Of a stretch of 10,772 nucleotides of DNA, positions 1 through 5,854 are shown piece after piece. A program made the translations under genes and the position numbers. This DNA comes from Proteobacteria bacterium UBA2383 (GTDB lineage: Bacteria; Pseudomonadota; Gammaproteobacteria; Competibacterales; Competibacteraceae), in assembly GCA_002343485.1 (NCBI GenBank), contig DDST01000188.1, forward strand, positions 1 through 10,772, read 5' to 3'. The number at the start of each line of letters is the position of its first letter. Positions within the stretch are counted from its first letter, which is position 1. A model generated the notes under the pieces. It saw only the letters and a list, made by a program, of their open reading frames with translations, did no database searches and was not told the origin of the DNA.

Positions 1-166
1 GGTGCAGGAACCCGAATTCGCCGCCCGCGAGCGTGGTTACACCTTCGTTTCCCACCAGCAGGAAGTTGGCACTGGCTACTTCGACGACATGACGACTGTC
101 ATTCAGGGCGGCGTGTCCTCAGTGACGGCGCTGACCGGTTCCACCGAAGAAGAGCAGTTCCACTGA
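1..166 (+). CDS. aceA: Isocitrate lyase, C-terminal 54 residues (5' end outside window)
   Basis: Only the last 54 codons are present; the reading frame starts at base 2 and ends at TGA 164-166. The peptide contains SHQQEVGTGYFDD, then TTVIQGG, and closes with SSVTALTGSTEEEQFH. This is nearly identical in pattern to the C-terminus of E. coli-type isocitrate lyase, which ends in STEESQF. The enzyme cleaves isocitrate to glyoxylate and succinate in the cytoplasm, the first step of the glyoxylate shunt. Malate synthase follows on the same strand about 160 bp downstream. The order is therefore aceA then aceB, unlike the E. coli aceBAK operon, and a strong terminator lies between them. The catalytic KKCGH region is outside the window and could not be checked. 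The family call is secure because this tail is highly characteristic. Confidence 0.95.
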   Translation, partial: VQEPEFAARERGYTFVSHQQEVGTGYFDDMTTVIQGGVSSVTALTGSTEEEQFH

Positions 167-231
167 GCATCCAGCGGTTTTGTCCTGCCGGCCGCCAATG
201 AGCGGCTGACGAGACACAGCGGATGGACAAT

Positions 232-258
232 ACCCGGAGGTGATCCCTCCGGGTTTTT
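232..258 (+). terminator. Rho-independent terminator after aceA
   Basis: There is a perfect 9-bp stem, ACCCGGAGG (232-240) with CCTCCGGGT (246-254). It has a 5-nt loop and is followed at once by a run of T (254-258). It lies 66 bp after the aceA stop and 69 bp before the aceB start, so it should end most aceA transcripts and make aceB depend on its own promoter or on read-through. Confidence 0.9.
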
Positions 259-270
259 GCCATTCAAACC

Positions 271-285
271 GCGCTAAAATAGCGC
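271..285. repeat. Short perfect palindrome in the aceB leader
   Basis: GCGCTA-AAA-TAGCGC is a perfect 6-bp inverted repeat with a 3-nt centre. It sits 41 bp before the aceB GTG and 13 bp after the T-tract of the aceA terminator. Its centre contains TAAAAT, which could serve as a -10 element, although no well-spaced -35 is obvious. It could be an operator or a small RNA hairpin; the sequence alone does not decide. Confidence 0.4.
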
Positions 286-326
286 TTGCCTATTTTGCAG
301 AAACCTGAAAATTCCAAGGAGCAGCC

Positions 327-1925
327 GTGAGCCTGAATCTGCCTGCCGGCGTGCAAATCAACGCCCCGATCCATCCTCGTTTCGACGAGGTTCTCACCCA
401 TGACGCGCTCGCCCTGGTCGCCAAACTGCATCGCGCCTTTGAGCCACGCCGTCAAGCATTATTAAAAGCCCGTATCGAACGCCAAGCCCGGATTGATGCC
501 GGTGACATGCCCGATTTCCTGCCGGAAACGAAACACATCCGCGAAGGTGCCTGGAAAGTTGCCGCATTGCCAAAGGCCCTGGAACGCCGCCGTACTGAAA
601 TCACCGGCCCGGTCGAGCGCAAGATGATCATCAACGCCTATAACTCTGGCGCTGATTCCTATATGACCGACTTTGAGGATTCCAATAGCCCCAACTGGTA
701 CAACCAGATTCAAGGTCAGGTGAATCTGGCCGATGCGATCCGCCGGAAACTCAGCTTCGTCAATGAAGCCGGCAAAGAATACAAACTCAATGACACGATC
801 GCTACGCTGCAAATTCGCCCACGCGGCTGGCATCTGGATGAGAAGCATGTAACGGTGGATGGTCAGCGTGTCTCTGGCGGTATTTTCGACTTTGGTCTGG
901 TGTTCTTCCACAATGCCAAGGAGCAGATTGCTCGTGGCCAGGGGCCTTTTTACTACCTCCCGAAAATGGAGTCGCACCAGGAAGCCCGGTTGTGGAACGA
1001 GATTTTCTGCATGGCTCAGGACGAACTAGGTATCCCGCGTGGCACCATTAAAGCGACCGTACTGATTGAAACCATCCTCGCGACCTTTGAAATGGAGGAA
1101 ATTCTCTATGAACTGCGCGAGCATAGCGCCGGTTTGAACGCCGGGCGCTGGGACTACATCTTCAGTTGCATTAAGAAATTCAAGAAGAACCGGGATTTCT
1201 GCTTGGCCAATCGCGGCGCGATTACCATGGAAGTGCCGTTCATGCGCTCCTATGCCTTGCATCTGGTCAAGGTTTGCCACAAACGCGGCGCCCCCGCCAT
1301 GGGCGGCATGTCGGCACTGATTCCTATTAAGGATGATCCTGCCGCCAACGAAAAAGCGCTGGCCGGCATTCGCCACGACAAGACCCGCGACGCCAACGAC
1401 GGTTTCGACGGCGGCTGGGTGGCCCATCCCGGTCTCGTGCCAATCGCTCATGAGGAGTTTGTCAAGGTGCTGGGGGACAAGCCCAATCAGTGGGAAAAGC
1501 AGCGCGATGAAGTGTTCACCGCCCAGGATTTCCTCAATTTCCAGCCAGAGCAACCCATCACCGAGACCGGTCTGCGCAATAACATCAATGTCGGCATCCA
1601 TTATCTGGGTTCCTGGCTAGCCGGTAATGGTTGCGTGCCAATCCATAATCTAATGGAAGATGCCGCCACTGCGGAAATCTCCCGCTCACAGGTGTGGCAA
1701 TGGGTGGTGAGTCCGAAGGGGATCCTGGACGACGGCCGCAAAGTCACCGCTGAACTGGTACGTGCTCTAATCCCCGAGGAACTAGCAAAAGTCAAGGCGA
1801 CAGTGACTGCTCAGGGTGAAAATACAGCAACTTATGATCAAGCAGCAGGCATCTTTGAGAAAATGAGCCTCTCACCGGACTACCCGGAATTCTTGACCCT
1901 GCCGCTGTACGAGGCAATGGATTAA
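327..1925 (+). CDS. aceB: Malate synthase A
   Basis: This enzyme condenses glyoxylate with acetyl-CoA to malate and CoA, the second step of the glyoxylate shunt. The protein has 532 residues, essentially the length of E. coli AceB (533), so it is the short A isoform rather than the ~720-residue G isoform. The family signature REHSAGLNAGRWDYIF is at residues 264-279. The glyoxylate-binding arginine region RPRGWH is at about 164-169, and the catalytic-base motif NLMED (Asp445) is followed by AATAEISRSQVWQW. The start is GTG at 327, preceded by a good ribosome-binding site AAGGAG (316-321) with a 5-nt spacer. It lies downstream of aceA on the same strand but beyond a terminator, so a separate promoter is likely; I could not place it confidently. 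No aceK follows. Long open frames on the opposite strand within this gene are compositional shadows. Confidence 0.97.
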   Translation: MSLNLPAGVQINAPIHPRFDEVLTHDALALVAKLHRAFEPRRQALLKARIERQARIDAGDMPDFLPETKHIREGAWKVAALPKALERRRTEITGPVERKMIINAYNSGADSYMTDFEDSNSPNWYNQIQGQVNLADAIRRKLSFVNEAGKEYKLNDTIATLQIRPRGWHLDEKHVTVDGQRVSGGIFDFGLVFFHNAKEQIARGQGPFYYLPKMESHQEARLWNEIFCMAQDELGIPRGTIKATVLIETILATFEMEEILYELREHSAGLNAGRWDYIFSCIKKFKKNRDFCLANRGAITMEVPFMRSYALHLVKVCHKRGAPAMGGMSALIPIKDDPAANEKALAGIRHDKTRDANDGFDGGWVAHPGLVPIAHEEFVKVLGDKPNQWEKQRDEVFTAQDFLNFQPEQPITETGLRNNINVGIHYLGSWLAGNGCVPIHNLMEDAATAEISRSQVWQWVVSPKGILDDGRKVTAELVRALIPEELAKVKATVTAQGENTATYDQAAGIFEKMSLSPDYPEFLTLPLYEAMD

Positions 1926-1949
1926 TGGATAAAGCGTAATCATTCAGTC

Positions 1950-2055
1950 CCCTCGCTCCCGGCTAAGGAGGTGAAGGCAGGGGGGTAAACCCTTGAAACT
2001 TTCACCCTTACTTTTACCTCCAGCCCCTCGCCGGCAAGCGGGCGCGGGGCGTGAA
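1950..2055. repeat. Two diverged copies of a GC-rich intergenic repeat
   Basis: Two related units lie in the same orientation about 74 bp apart. One spans about 1950-1975 and the other about 2024-2055. Both begin CCCCTCGC and both end GTGAA. The second folds as CCCC-T-CGCC (2024-2032) with GGCG-C-GGGG (2041-2049). The reverse strand would read as peptides such as RPLAGEG, which resembles the false peptides often translated from dispersed intergenic palindromes in proteobacteria. No gene is supported here. Confidence 0.45.
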
Positions 2056-2097
2056 CGGTAACGATAAAGCGACTCAATAAGCACCAGTAAATAAGCA

Positions 2098-2124
2098 GCG
2101 CTCGGGTAACCGGGCGTCTTTTTT
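2098..2124 (+). terminator. Rho-independent terminator, likely for aceB
   Basis: The stem GCGCTCGG (2098-2105) pairs with CCGGGCGT (2110-2117), including two G-T pairs, around a GTAA loop. CTTTTTT follows at 2118-2124. It lies about 170 bp after the aceB stop in the gene-free gap between convergent aceB and sixA, and is oriented to stop rightward transcription. Confidence 0.75.
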
Positions 2125-2149
2125 GATTCCTCGCCAAAAACCTGCAAGG

Positions 2150-2186
2150 ACAACCAGCACCCTGTCCTGTCGCCGGTGCTGGTTGT
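2150..2186. repeat. Perfect 12-bp inverted repeat between aceB and sixA
   Basis: The left arm ACAACCAGCACC (2150-2161) is an exact reverse complement of the right arm GGTGCTGGTTGT (2175-2186), with a 13-nt loop. It lies about 57 bp beyond the sixA stop in the direction of sixA transcription. Read on the minus strand, a run of five T follows about 10 nt after the stem. It could therefore help end the phoB-phoR-sixA transcript, but the distance to the T-run is long for a standard intrinsic terminator. Confidence 0.6.
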
Positions 2187-2243
2187 TGGTTCTGAGTGAG
2201 GAAGATAAAGAGAGATTGATAGAATGATTATCTGGACCTTGCC

Positions 2244-2753
2244 CTAATCTTGGTTCAAACTACGCAATTGCCCCGCCGTCAACGCCCACTGCAAGAAACC
2301 CTCACCCGCAACCGGACGGCCATCGAACTCAATCAACGCTGCCCCGCCTTTGCGAAAGGCGATGAGTGGGCGTGTTACATCGGCCAGAAGCAACCCCGTC
2401 AGCAACCCTAATTGCGGCTCATGCCCGACCGCTACCACGACGCCAGAAGCTGGCCCTTGCGTCAGCCAATCCAATACCGCTTCTGGTGGATAGCGGTAAT
2501 CCAGCTCAGGGCGTTCGATGATTGGCAGATCGCCAAAAGCGCGGGCGATAATGTCAGCGGTCTCACGCGCTCGCACCAAGGGGCTACAAGCCAGCAGATC
2601 AATCTGTTGCAACTGCGAGCGCAACCGGTTGGCACCTTTGCGCATTTTCTTGCGTCCTACTTCAGTCAAGGGCCGCTGGGCATCGGTACCACCGGCGGTG
2701 ATAAACGCTTCTGCATCCTCGGCGATAGCATGACGAATCAGTAAGAGTTTCAT
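2244..2753 (-). CDS. sixA: SixA-type histidine phosphatase
   Basis: This is a 169-residue histidine-phosphatase-superfamily protein. LLIRHAIAE near the N-terminus carries the RH catalytic motif (Arg7-His8). SPLVRARETADI (about 57-68) carries the second arginine, and VGHEPQLG (about 108-115) the second catalytic histidine. The small size and HAIAE motif match SixA, which in E. coli removes phosphate from histidine phosphocarrier proteins. The start is ATG at 2753 with GAGGAG at 2760-2765 (minus strand) and a 6-nt spacer. It begins 36 nt after the phoR stop, so it is probably cotranscribed with phoB and phoR. That suggests, but does not prove, a role in damping histidine phosphorylation in the phosphate response. 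A related small-molecule phosphatase of the same fold cannot be excluded. Confidence 0.87.
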   Translation of the reverse strand: MKLLLIRHAIAEDAEAFITAGGTDAQRPLTEVGRKKMRKGANRLRSQLQQIDLLACSPLVRARETADIIARAFGDLPIIERPELDYRYPPEAVLDWLTQGPASGVVVAVGHEPQLGLLTGLLLADVTRPLIAFRKGGAALIEFDGRPVAGEGFLQWALTAGQLRSLNQD

Positions 2754-2789
2754 CAGGGACTCCTCAAGATCACGATAATCGCCAGTGTA

Positions 2790-4130
2790 TCATCGATAAG
2801 CGGTTCCAAAACGTGCTGGTGCGGGTTCTGGCTCCACGCGTAATTCCAGCGGGAAGTCACAAGTAAACACACTTCCTGCTCCCAGTTCACTGGTAATCCG
2901 CAACTGGCTGCCGTGATGGTTGAGTACATGTTTGACGATGGACAAGCCCAGCCCTGTTCCGCCGCTGCCACGCGAGCGATCACGATTGACCCGGTAAAAC
3001 CGTTCAGTCAATCGCGGCAAATGCTGGGGGGCAATACCCTCGCCATTATCCGTCACTGCCAAGTGAATACCGCCGCTATCAGCCCACCAGCGAATTTCAA
3101 TCTGCCCCTCCACAGGCGTGTAACGCACTGCGTTAAATACCAGATTGGAAAAGGCGCTGTGCAACTCTTTTTCACAGCCGCGAATCCACAGCCCAGGATC
3201 AGCATGCACTTCAATCCGATGGCTGCTGTCACCACTTAGCGCAAGGGCATCATCCGCAATATCAGCTAGCAGTGCCGGAATCGCAACCGGGCGATGTGAC
3301 AATCGCTCTTTTTGCGATTCCAGCCGGGCCAGCATCAATAAATCCTCGATAATATGTAACATCCGGCTGGATTGCTGCTGCATGCAGCGCAAGGGTTGCC
3401 GCCAATTATCCAAAACGACGCTGTCACTGTCGAGCAAGGTCTCCAAATAACCGGTGATCACTGTCAGCGGCGTACGCAACTCGTGGGAGACATTAGCGAC
3501 AAAATCGCGCTGCATCTGCTCCAGCCGCCGGACCCGGGAAATATCGGTTACCACCAATAACCGCTGTTTCTTACCGTAGGGCACAATACGGGCGCCAAGT
3601 AACAGATGATCATCCACTGGCGAGGGAAATTCCACACTGTCCCCATCCCGTTGCGGGTTTTGCCCATTGAGGAATGCTACAAAACCAGGATGCCTAAGCA
3701 AATGAGTAATCGGCAAGCCTATATCTCGTCCCGGCGCCAAACCAAGCAGCAATTGGGAAGCGCCATTGCACCACACCACCCGGCCCTCTTCATCGAGCAC
3801 CACTGCAGCATCTGGTAAAGCAGCAGTCGCTTGCTGAAATTGTTGTAAAAGCCGGCTGAGCTTGCGTTTGCGCTTGCGGCTTTGCCGGCGCAAGCGCGCA
3901 GTGTGCGCAGCAACCTCCCGCCAGACGAGGCCAGATCCTGGCAAGCTGGCGTCCGGATCTCTGTTCAGCCAGCGATCCAGCCGGTACAACTGCCATAACT
4001 GCCAAGCCAGTTCGCCCAGCGCCGCCAGCAATAAGGCTAGGGTTAGCCGATCGGCCATCCAGCCCAACAGAGCAGCGCCGATAAAGATGAGTGCCAGCCG
4101 CTGGCATAAACTCGACCAAGGTTTAGACAA
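2790..4130 (-). CDS. phoR: Phosphate regulon sensor histidine kinase PhoR
   Basis: This is the inner-membrane sensor kinase that phosphorylates PhoB under phosphate limitation. With a TTG start at 4130 the protein has 446 residues (E. coli PhoR has 431). Order of parts: hydrophobic segment(s) at about 11-47; a basic linker rich in RKRKRK (about 85-90); a PAS domain (about 100-200, PDAAVVLDEEGRVVWCNGAS); the phospho-acceptor box VSHELRTP with His216; the N box NLVFNAV (329-335); G1 DNGEGIAP; ERFYR; and G2 GGTGLGLSIV. The short membrane anchor without a large periplasmic domain is typical of PhoR. The frame stays open to 4415, but that extension overlaps phoB and looks non-coding. TTG 4130 puts the start 34 nt after the phoB stop and gives a PhoR-like N-terminus. 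Its ribosome-binding site is weak (GGA, 8-nt spacer). The next ATG would cut into the membrane segment. Confidence 0.93.
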   Translation of the reverse strand: MSKPWSSLCQRLALIFIGAALLGWMADRLTLALLLAALGELAWQLWQLYRLDRWLNRDPDASLPGSGLVWREVAAHTARLRRQSRKRKRKLSRLLQQFQQATAALPDAAVVLDEEGRVVWCNGASQLLLGLAPGRDIGLPITHLLRHPGFVAFLNGQNPQRDGDSVEFPSPVDDHLLLGARIVPYGKKQRLLVVTDISRVRRLEQMQRDFVANVSHELRTPLTVITGYLETLLDSDSVVLDNWRQPLRCMQQQSSRMLHIIEDLLMLARLESQKERLSHRPVAIPALLADIADDALALSGDSSHRIEVHADPGLWIRGCEKELHSAFSNLVFNAVRYTPVEGQIEIRWWADSGGIHLAVTDNGEGIAPQHLPRLTERFYRVNRDRSRGSGGTGLGLSIVKHVLNHHGSQLRITSELGAGSVFTCDFPLELRVEPEPAPARFGTAYR

Positions 4131-4164
4131 GGCTATATTCCATGAAGCAATATATAAAGATAAA

Positions 4165-4857
4165 CTAGATCCGGGTCGAAAACCGGTACCCAGCGCCACG
4201 CACCGTTTGGACCAAAGCATCATAACCATGCGGTTCCAACACCTTGCGCAACCGGCGAATATGGACATCCACTGTCCGCTCCTCAACATAAACATTGCTG
4301 CCCCAGACCCGATCCAGCAATTGGCCACGACTGTAAACCCGCTCCGGATGTGACATAAAAAATTCCAGCAGCCGGTATTCCGTCGGCCCCATCTCCAACA
4401 GCGTCTCGCTCGCACTGACCCGGTGGCTGGCTAAATCCAGGGTCAGACCGTTAGCGCACAGCATTTCATCCTCGGCAGCCGGACCACCCCGGCGCAACAC
4501 CGCCCGGATGCGCGCAACCATCTCGCGCGGTGAAAATGGTTTGGTCACATAATCGTCAGCACCACTCTCCAGACCTTGCACTTTGTCCTCTTCCTCAGCT
4601 CGGGCAGTCAACATAATGATCGGTAATTCACGCGTTAGATCATCCTTTTTCAGCCGGCGAGCGTAATCAATACCACTGATTCCCGGTAGCATCCAATCCA
4701 GCAGAATCAGATCGGGCAGCCGTTCAGCGATGCGCGTCTGCGCCTGCCGGGCGTCGGCAGCCTCTTCTACTTCATAACCGGCATTGGTCAGTGCAAAGAC
4801 TACCATCTCCCGGATTGGCTGTTCGTCTTCCACAAGAAGAATACGTTTTGCGTTCAT
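4165..4857 (-). CDS. phoB: Phosphate regulon response regulator PhoB
   Basis: This cytoplasmic transcription factor is phosphorylated by PhoR and binds Pho boxes. The protein has 230 residues (E. coli PhoB has 229). Receiver domain at 1-122: acidic pair Asp11/Glu12 in LVEDEQPIREMV, phospho-acceptor Asp54 in DLILLDWMLPG, Thr84 in IIMLTAR and Lys106 in YVTKPFSPRE. The winged-helix DNA-binding domain covers about 132-228, with GPTEYRLLEFFM, RVYSRGQLLDRVWG, the recognition-helix segment ERTVDVHIRRLRK and the VRGAGYRF wing. The ATG at 4857 has an AGAGGG Shine-Dalgarno sequence close upstream (4861-4866). It is the first gene of phoB-phoR-sixA. A Pho box about 84 bp upstream predicts autoregulation. 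The match to PhoB rather than to other OmpR-family regulators is strong across the whole receiver domain. Confidence 0.96.
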   Translation of the reverse strand: MNAKRILLVEDEQPIREMVVFALTNAGYEVEEAADARQAQTRIAERLPDLILLDWMLPGISGIDYARRLKKDDLTRELPIIMLTARAEEEDKVQGLESGADDYVTKPFSPREMVARIRAVLRRGGPAAEDEMLCANGLTLDLASHRVSASETLLEMGPTEYRLLEFFMSHPERVYSRGQLLDRVWGSNVYVEERTVDVHIRRLRKVLEPHGYDALVQTVRGAGYRFSTRI

Positions 4858-4926
4858 GCGCCCTCTTGAATTTGCTCAAACCATCCCAAATTAATTTATC
4901 TTAAAGTCATTGCTATGGATTCTCGT

Positions 4927-4960
4927 ATTTAAGGCAATTTAATGACAGTGAAGTGACAAG
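4927..4960 (-). promoter_or_regulatory. Pho box and -10 of the phoB promoter
   Basis: On the minus strand, 4960 to 4941 reads CTTGTCACTTCACTGTCATT. It contains TGTCA twice at an exact 11-bp period, as in the PhoB-binding consensus CTGTCAT-N4-CTGTCAT. TTAAAT (4932-4927) follows about 9 bp after the box, matching the arrangement in which a Pho box replaces the -35 and lies about 10 bp upstream of the -10. The box ends 84 bp upstream of the phoB ATG. Confidence 0.8.
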
Positions 4961-4981
4961 GAGGAAAATAGGTCCATAAAA

Positions 4982-5027
4982 ATAGCCAATGACTATCGAT
5001 TCATTTGTATGATTCAATTTCCATAAT
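4982..5027 (+). promoter_or_regulatory. OxyR-like site and -10 upstream of the peroxiredoxin gene
   Basis: ATAG-N7-CTAT occurs exactly at 4982-4996. After another 7 bp come TTTG-N7-CAAT (5004-5018), a weaker second dyad at the spacing of the OxyR consensus ATAG-N7-CTAT-N7-ATAG-N7-CTAT. The first dyad matches 8 of 8 conserved bases and the second 5 of 8. CATAAT (5022-5027) is a good -10 just downstream without a recognisable -35, as expected of an activator-dependent promoter. The inverted pair GATTCAT (4998-5004) / ATGAATC (5026-5032) overlaps the area. Confidence 0.55.
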
Positions 5028-5101
5028 GAATCAACCTCACCTAAGCTTTGAACCACATTAACCCACGGCATCTTGCCATCTACCCTTAAGGAGAAAACCT
5101 C

Positions 5102-5701
5102 ATGAGCGTTCTGGTCACCCAACAAGCCCCTGACTTCACCGCTGCCGCCGTCATGCCCGATGGTTCGATCAAAGAAAATTTCAAACTCTCTGATCTGCGC
5201 GGCAAGTATGTGGTGTTGTTCTTCTATCCCTTGGACTTCACTTTTGTTTGCCCCTCAGAAATCATTGCCCACGACCATCGCGTCACGAAGTTCAAAGAAT
5301 TGGGTGTGGAAGTGGTTGGTGTCTCCATCGATTCACAGTATTCCCACTATGCCTGGCGCAATACCCCCGTTGACAAAGGCGGTATCGGCCCCGTGCAGTT
5401 CCCGCTGGTCGCCGATGTCAAGCATGAAATTACCCAGGCTTATGGCATCGAGCATCCCGCTGGAGTTGCCCTGCGCGGTTCATTCCTGATCGACAAGGAC
5501 GGCATAGTCCAGGCACAGATTGTCAACAACCTGCCGCTGGGTCGTGAGGTCGATGAAATGATTCGCCTGGTTGAGGCTCTGCAATTCAATGAGCAGTATG
5601 GCGAAGTTTGCCCAGCGGGCTGGAAGAAGGGCCAGAAGGGCATGAAGCCCACGGCTGAGGGCGTGGCGGCCTATCTGGCTGAGAACTCCGCCGCACTGTA
5701 A
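5102..5701 (+). CDS. Typical 2-Cys peroxiredoxin (AhpC/Prx1 family)
   Basis: This cytoplasmic thiol peroxidase reduces hydrogen peroxide and organic peroxides. The protein has 199 residues. The peroxidatic Cys50 lies in DFTFVCPSE, within the Pro-Thr/Ser-Cys active-site pattern. The resolving Cys170 lies in the conserved EVCPAGW near the C-terminus. GGIG (93-96) corresponds to the GGLG motif of overoxidation-sensitive Prx1 enzymes, but the paired C-terminal YF is replaced by Tyr-Leu (YLAEN). The ATG at 5102 has AAGGAG (5088-5093) with an 8-nt spacer. trxB follows 153 bp downstream on the same strand, suggesting that thioredoxin/TrxB rather than AhpF recycles the enzyme. It is divergent from phoB, and the upstream region has an OxyR-like site. 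I leave the symbol blank because ahpC, tsa and prx are used interchangeably for this subgroup. Confidence 0.95.
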   Translation: MSVLVTQQAPDFTAAAVMPDGSIKENFKLSDLRGKYVVLFFYPLDFTFVCPSEIIAHDHRVTKFKELGVEVVGVSIDSQYSHYAWRNTPVDKGGIGPVQFPLVADVKHEITQAYGIEHPAGVALRGSFLIDKDGIVQAQIVNNLPLGREVDEMIRLVEALQFNEQYGEVCPAGWKKGQKGMKPTAEGVAAYLAENSAAL

Positions 5702-5718
5702 GGATCGCTGCCATTTAA

Positions 5719-5769
5719 CCCCCACCTCGCTCTTCTCCTCATGGGGAAGGGCGTCGTTCCTAGGTGGGG
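5719..5769. repeat. Structured intergenic inverted repeat between peroxiredoxin and trxB
   Basis: The outer arms CCCCACCT (5720-5727) and AGGTGGGG (5762-5769) are perfect reverse complements. Nested inside, CTTCTCC (5732-5738) pairs with GGGGAAG (5743-5749), with one G-T pair, around a TCAT loop. It lacks a T-run, so it is not a classic terminator. It resembles the GC-rich repeat remnants at 1950-2055 and could alter read-through or mRNA stability between the two genes. Confidence 0.5.
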
Positions 5770-5841
5770 CGCGCAGTACCTGCACGCCAGCGCCCGGCTT
5801 GGACGCTCGCGTTCTGGCATTGTCCGCTATCACGAAAGATC

Positions 5842-5846
5842 AGGAG
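5842..5846 (+). promoter_or_regulatory. Ribosome-binding site that sets the trxB start
   Basis: AGGAG lies 8 nt before ATG 5855. No comparable site precedes the upstream in-frame ATG at 5741, which falls inside the inverted repeat, so 5855 is preferred. Confidence 0.8.
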
Positions 5847-5854
5847 ACGCCCCG

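Noticed and set aside
1026..1601. 191-codon minus-strand frame inside aceB, with similar long antisense frames in the CoA-lyase gene
   Set aside because: They are antisense to well-recognised conserved genes and carry no family motif or ribosome-binding site; codon bias of the true gene explains them.
1940..2153. Small minus-strand frames (65-69 codons) between aceB and sixA
   Set aside because: They translate intergenic repeat remnants and the aceB terminator; the peptides (RPLAGEG-like) are typical repeat artefacts.
4131..4415. 95-codon N-terminal extension of phoR
   Set aside because: It overlaps the DNA-binding domain of phoB in another frame, and its Cys/Trp/Arg-rich sequence is that of a frame shadow.
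5741..5854. 38-codon N-terminal extension of trxB
   Set aside because: It crosses the inverted repeat, has no ribosome-binding site and no resemblance to TrxB N-termini; ATG 5855 has AGGAG at the right distance and gives the family length.
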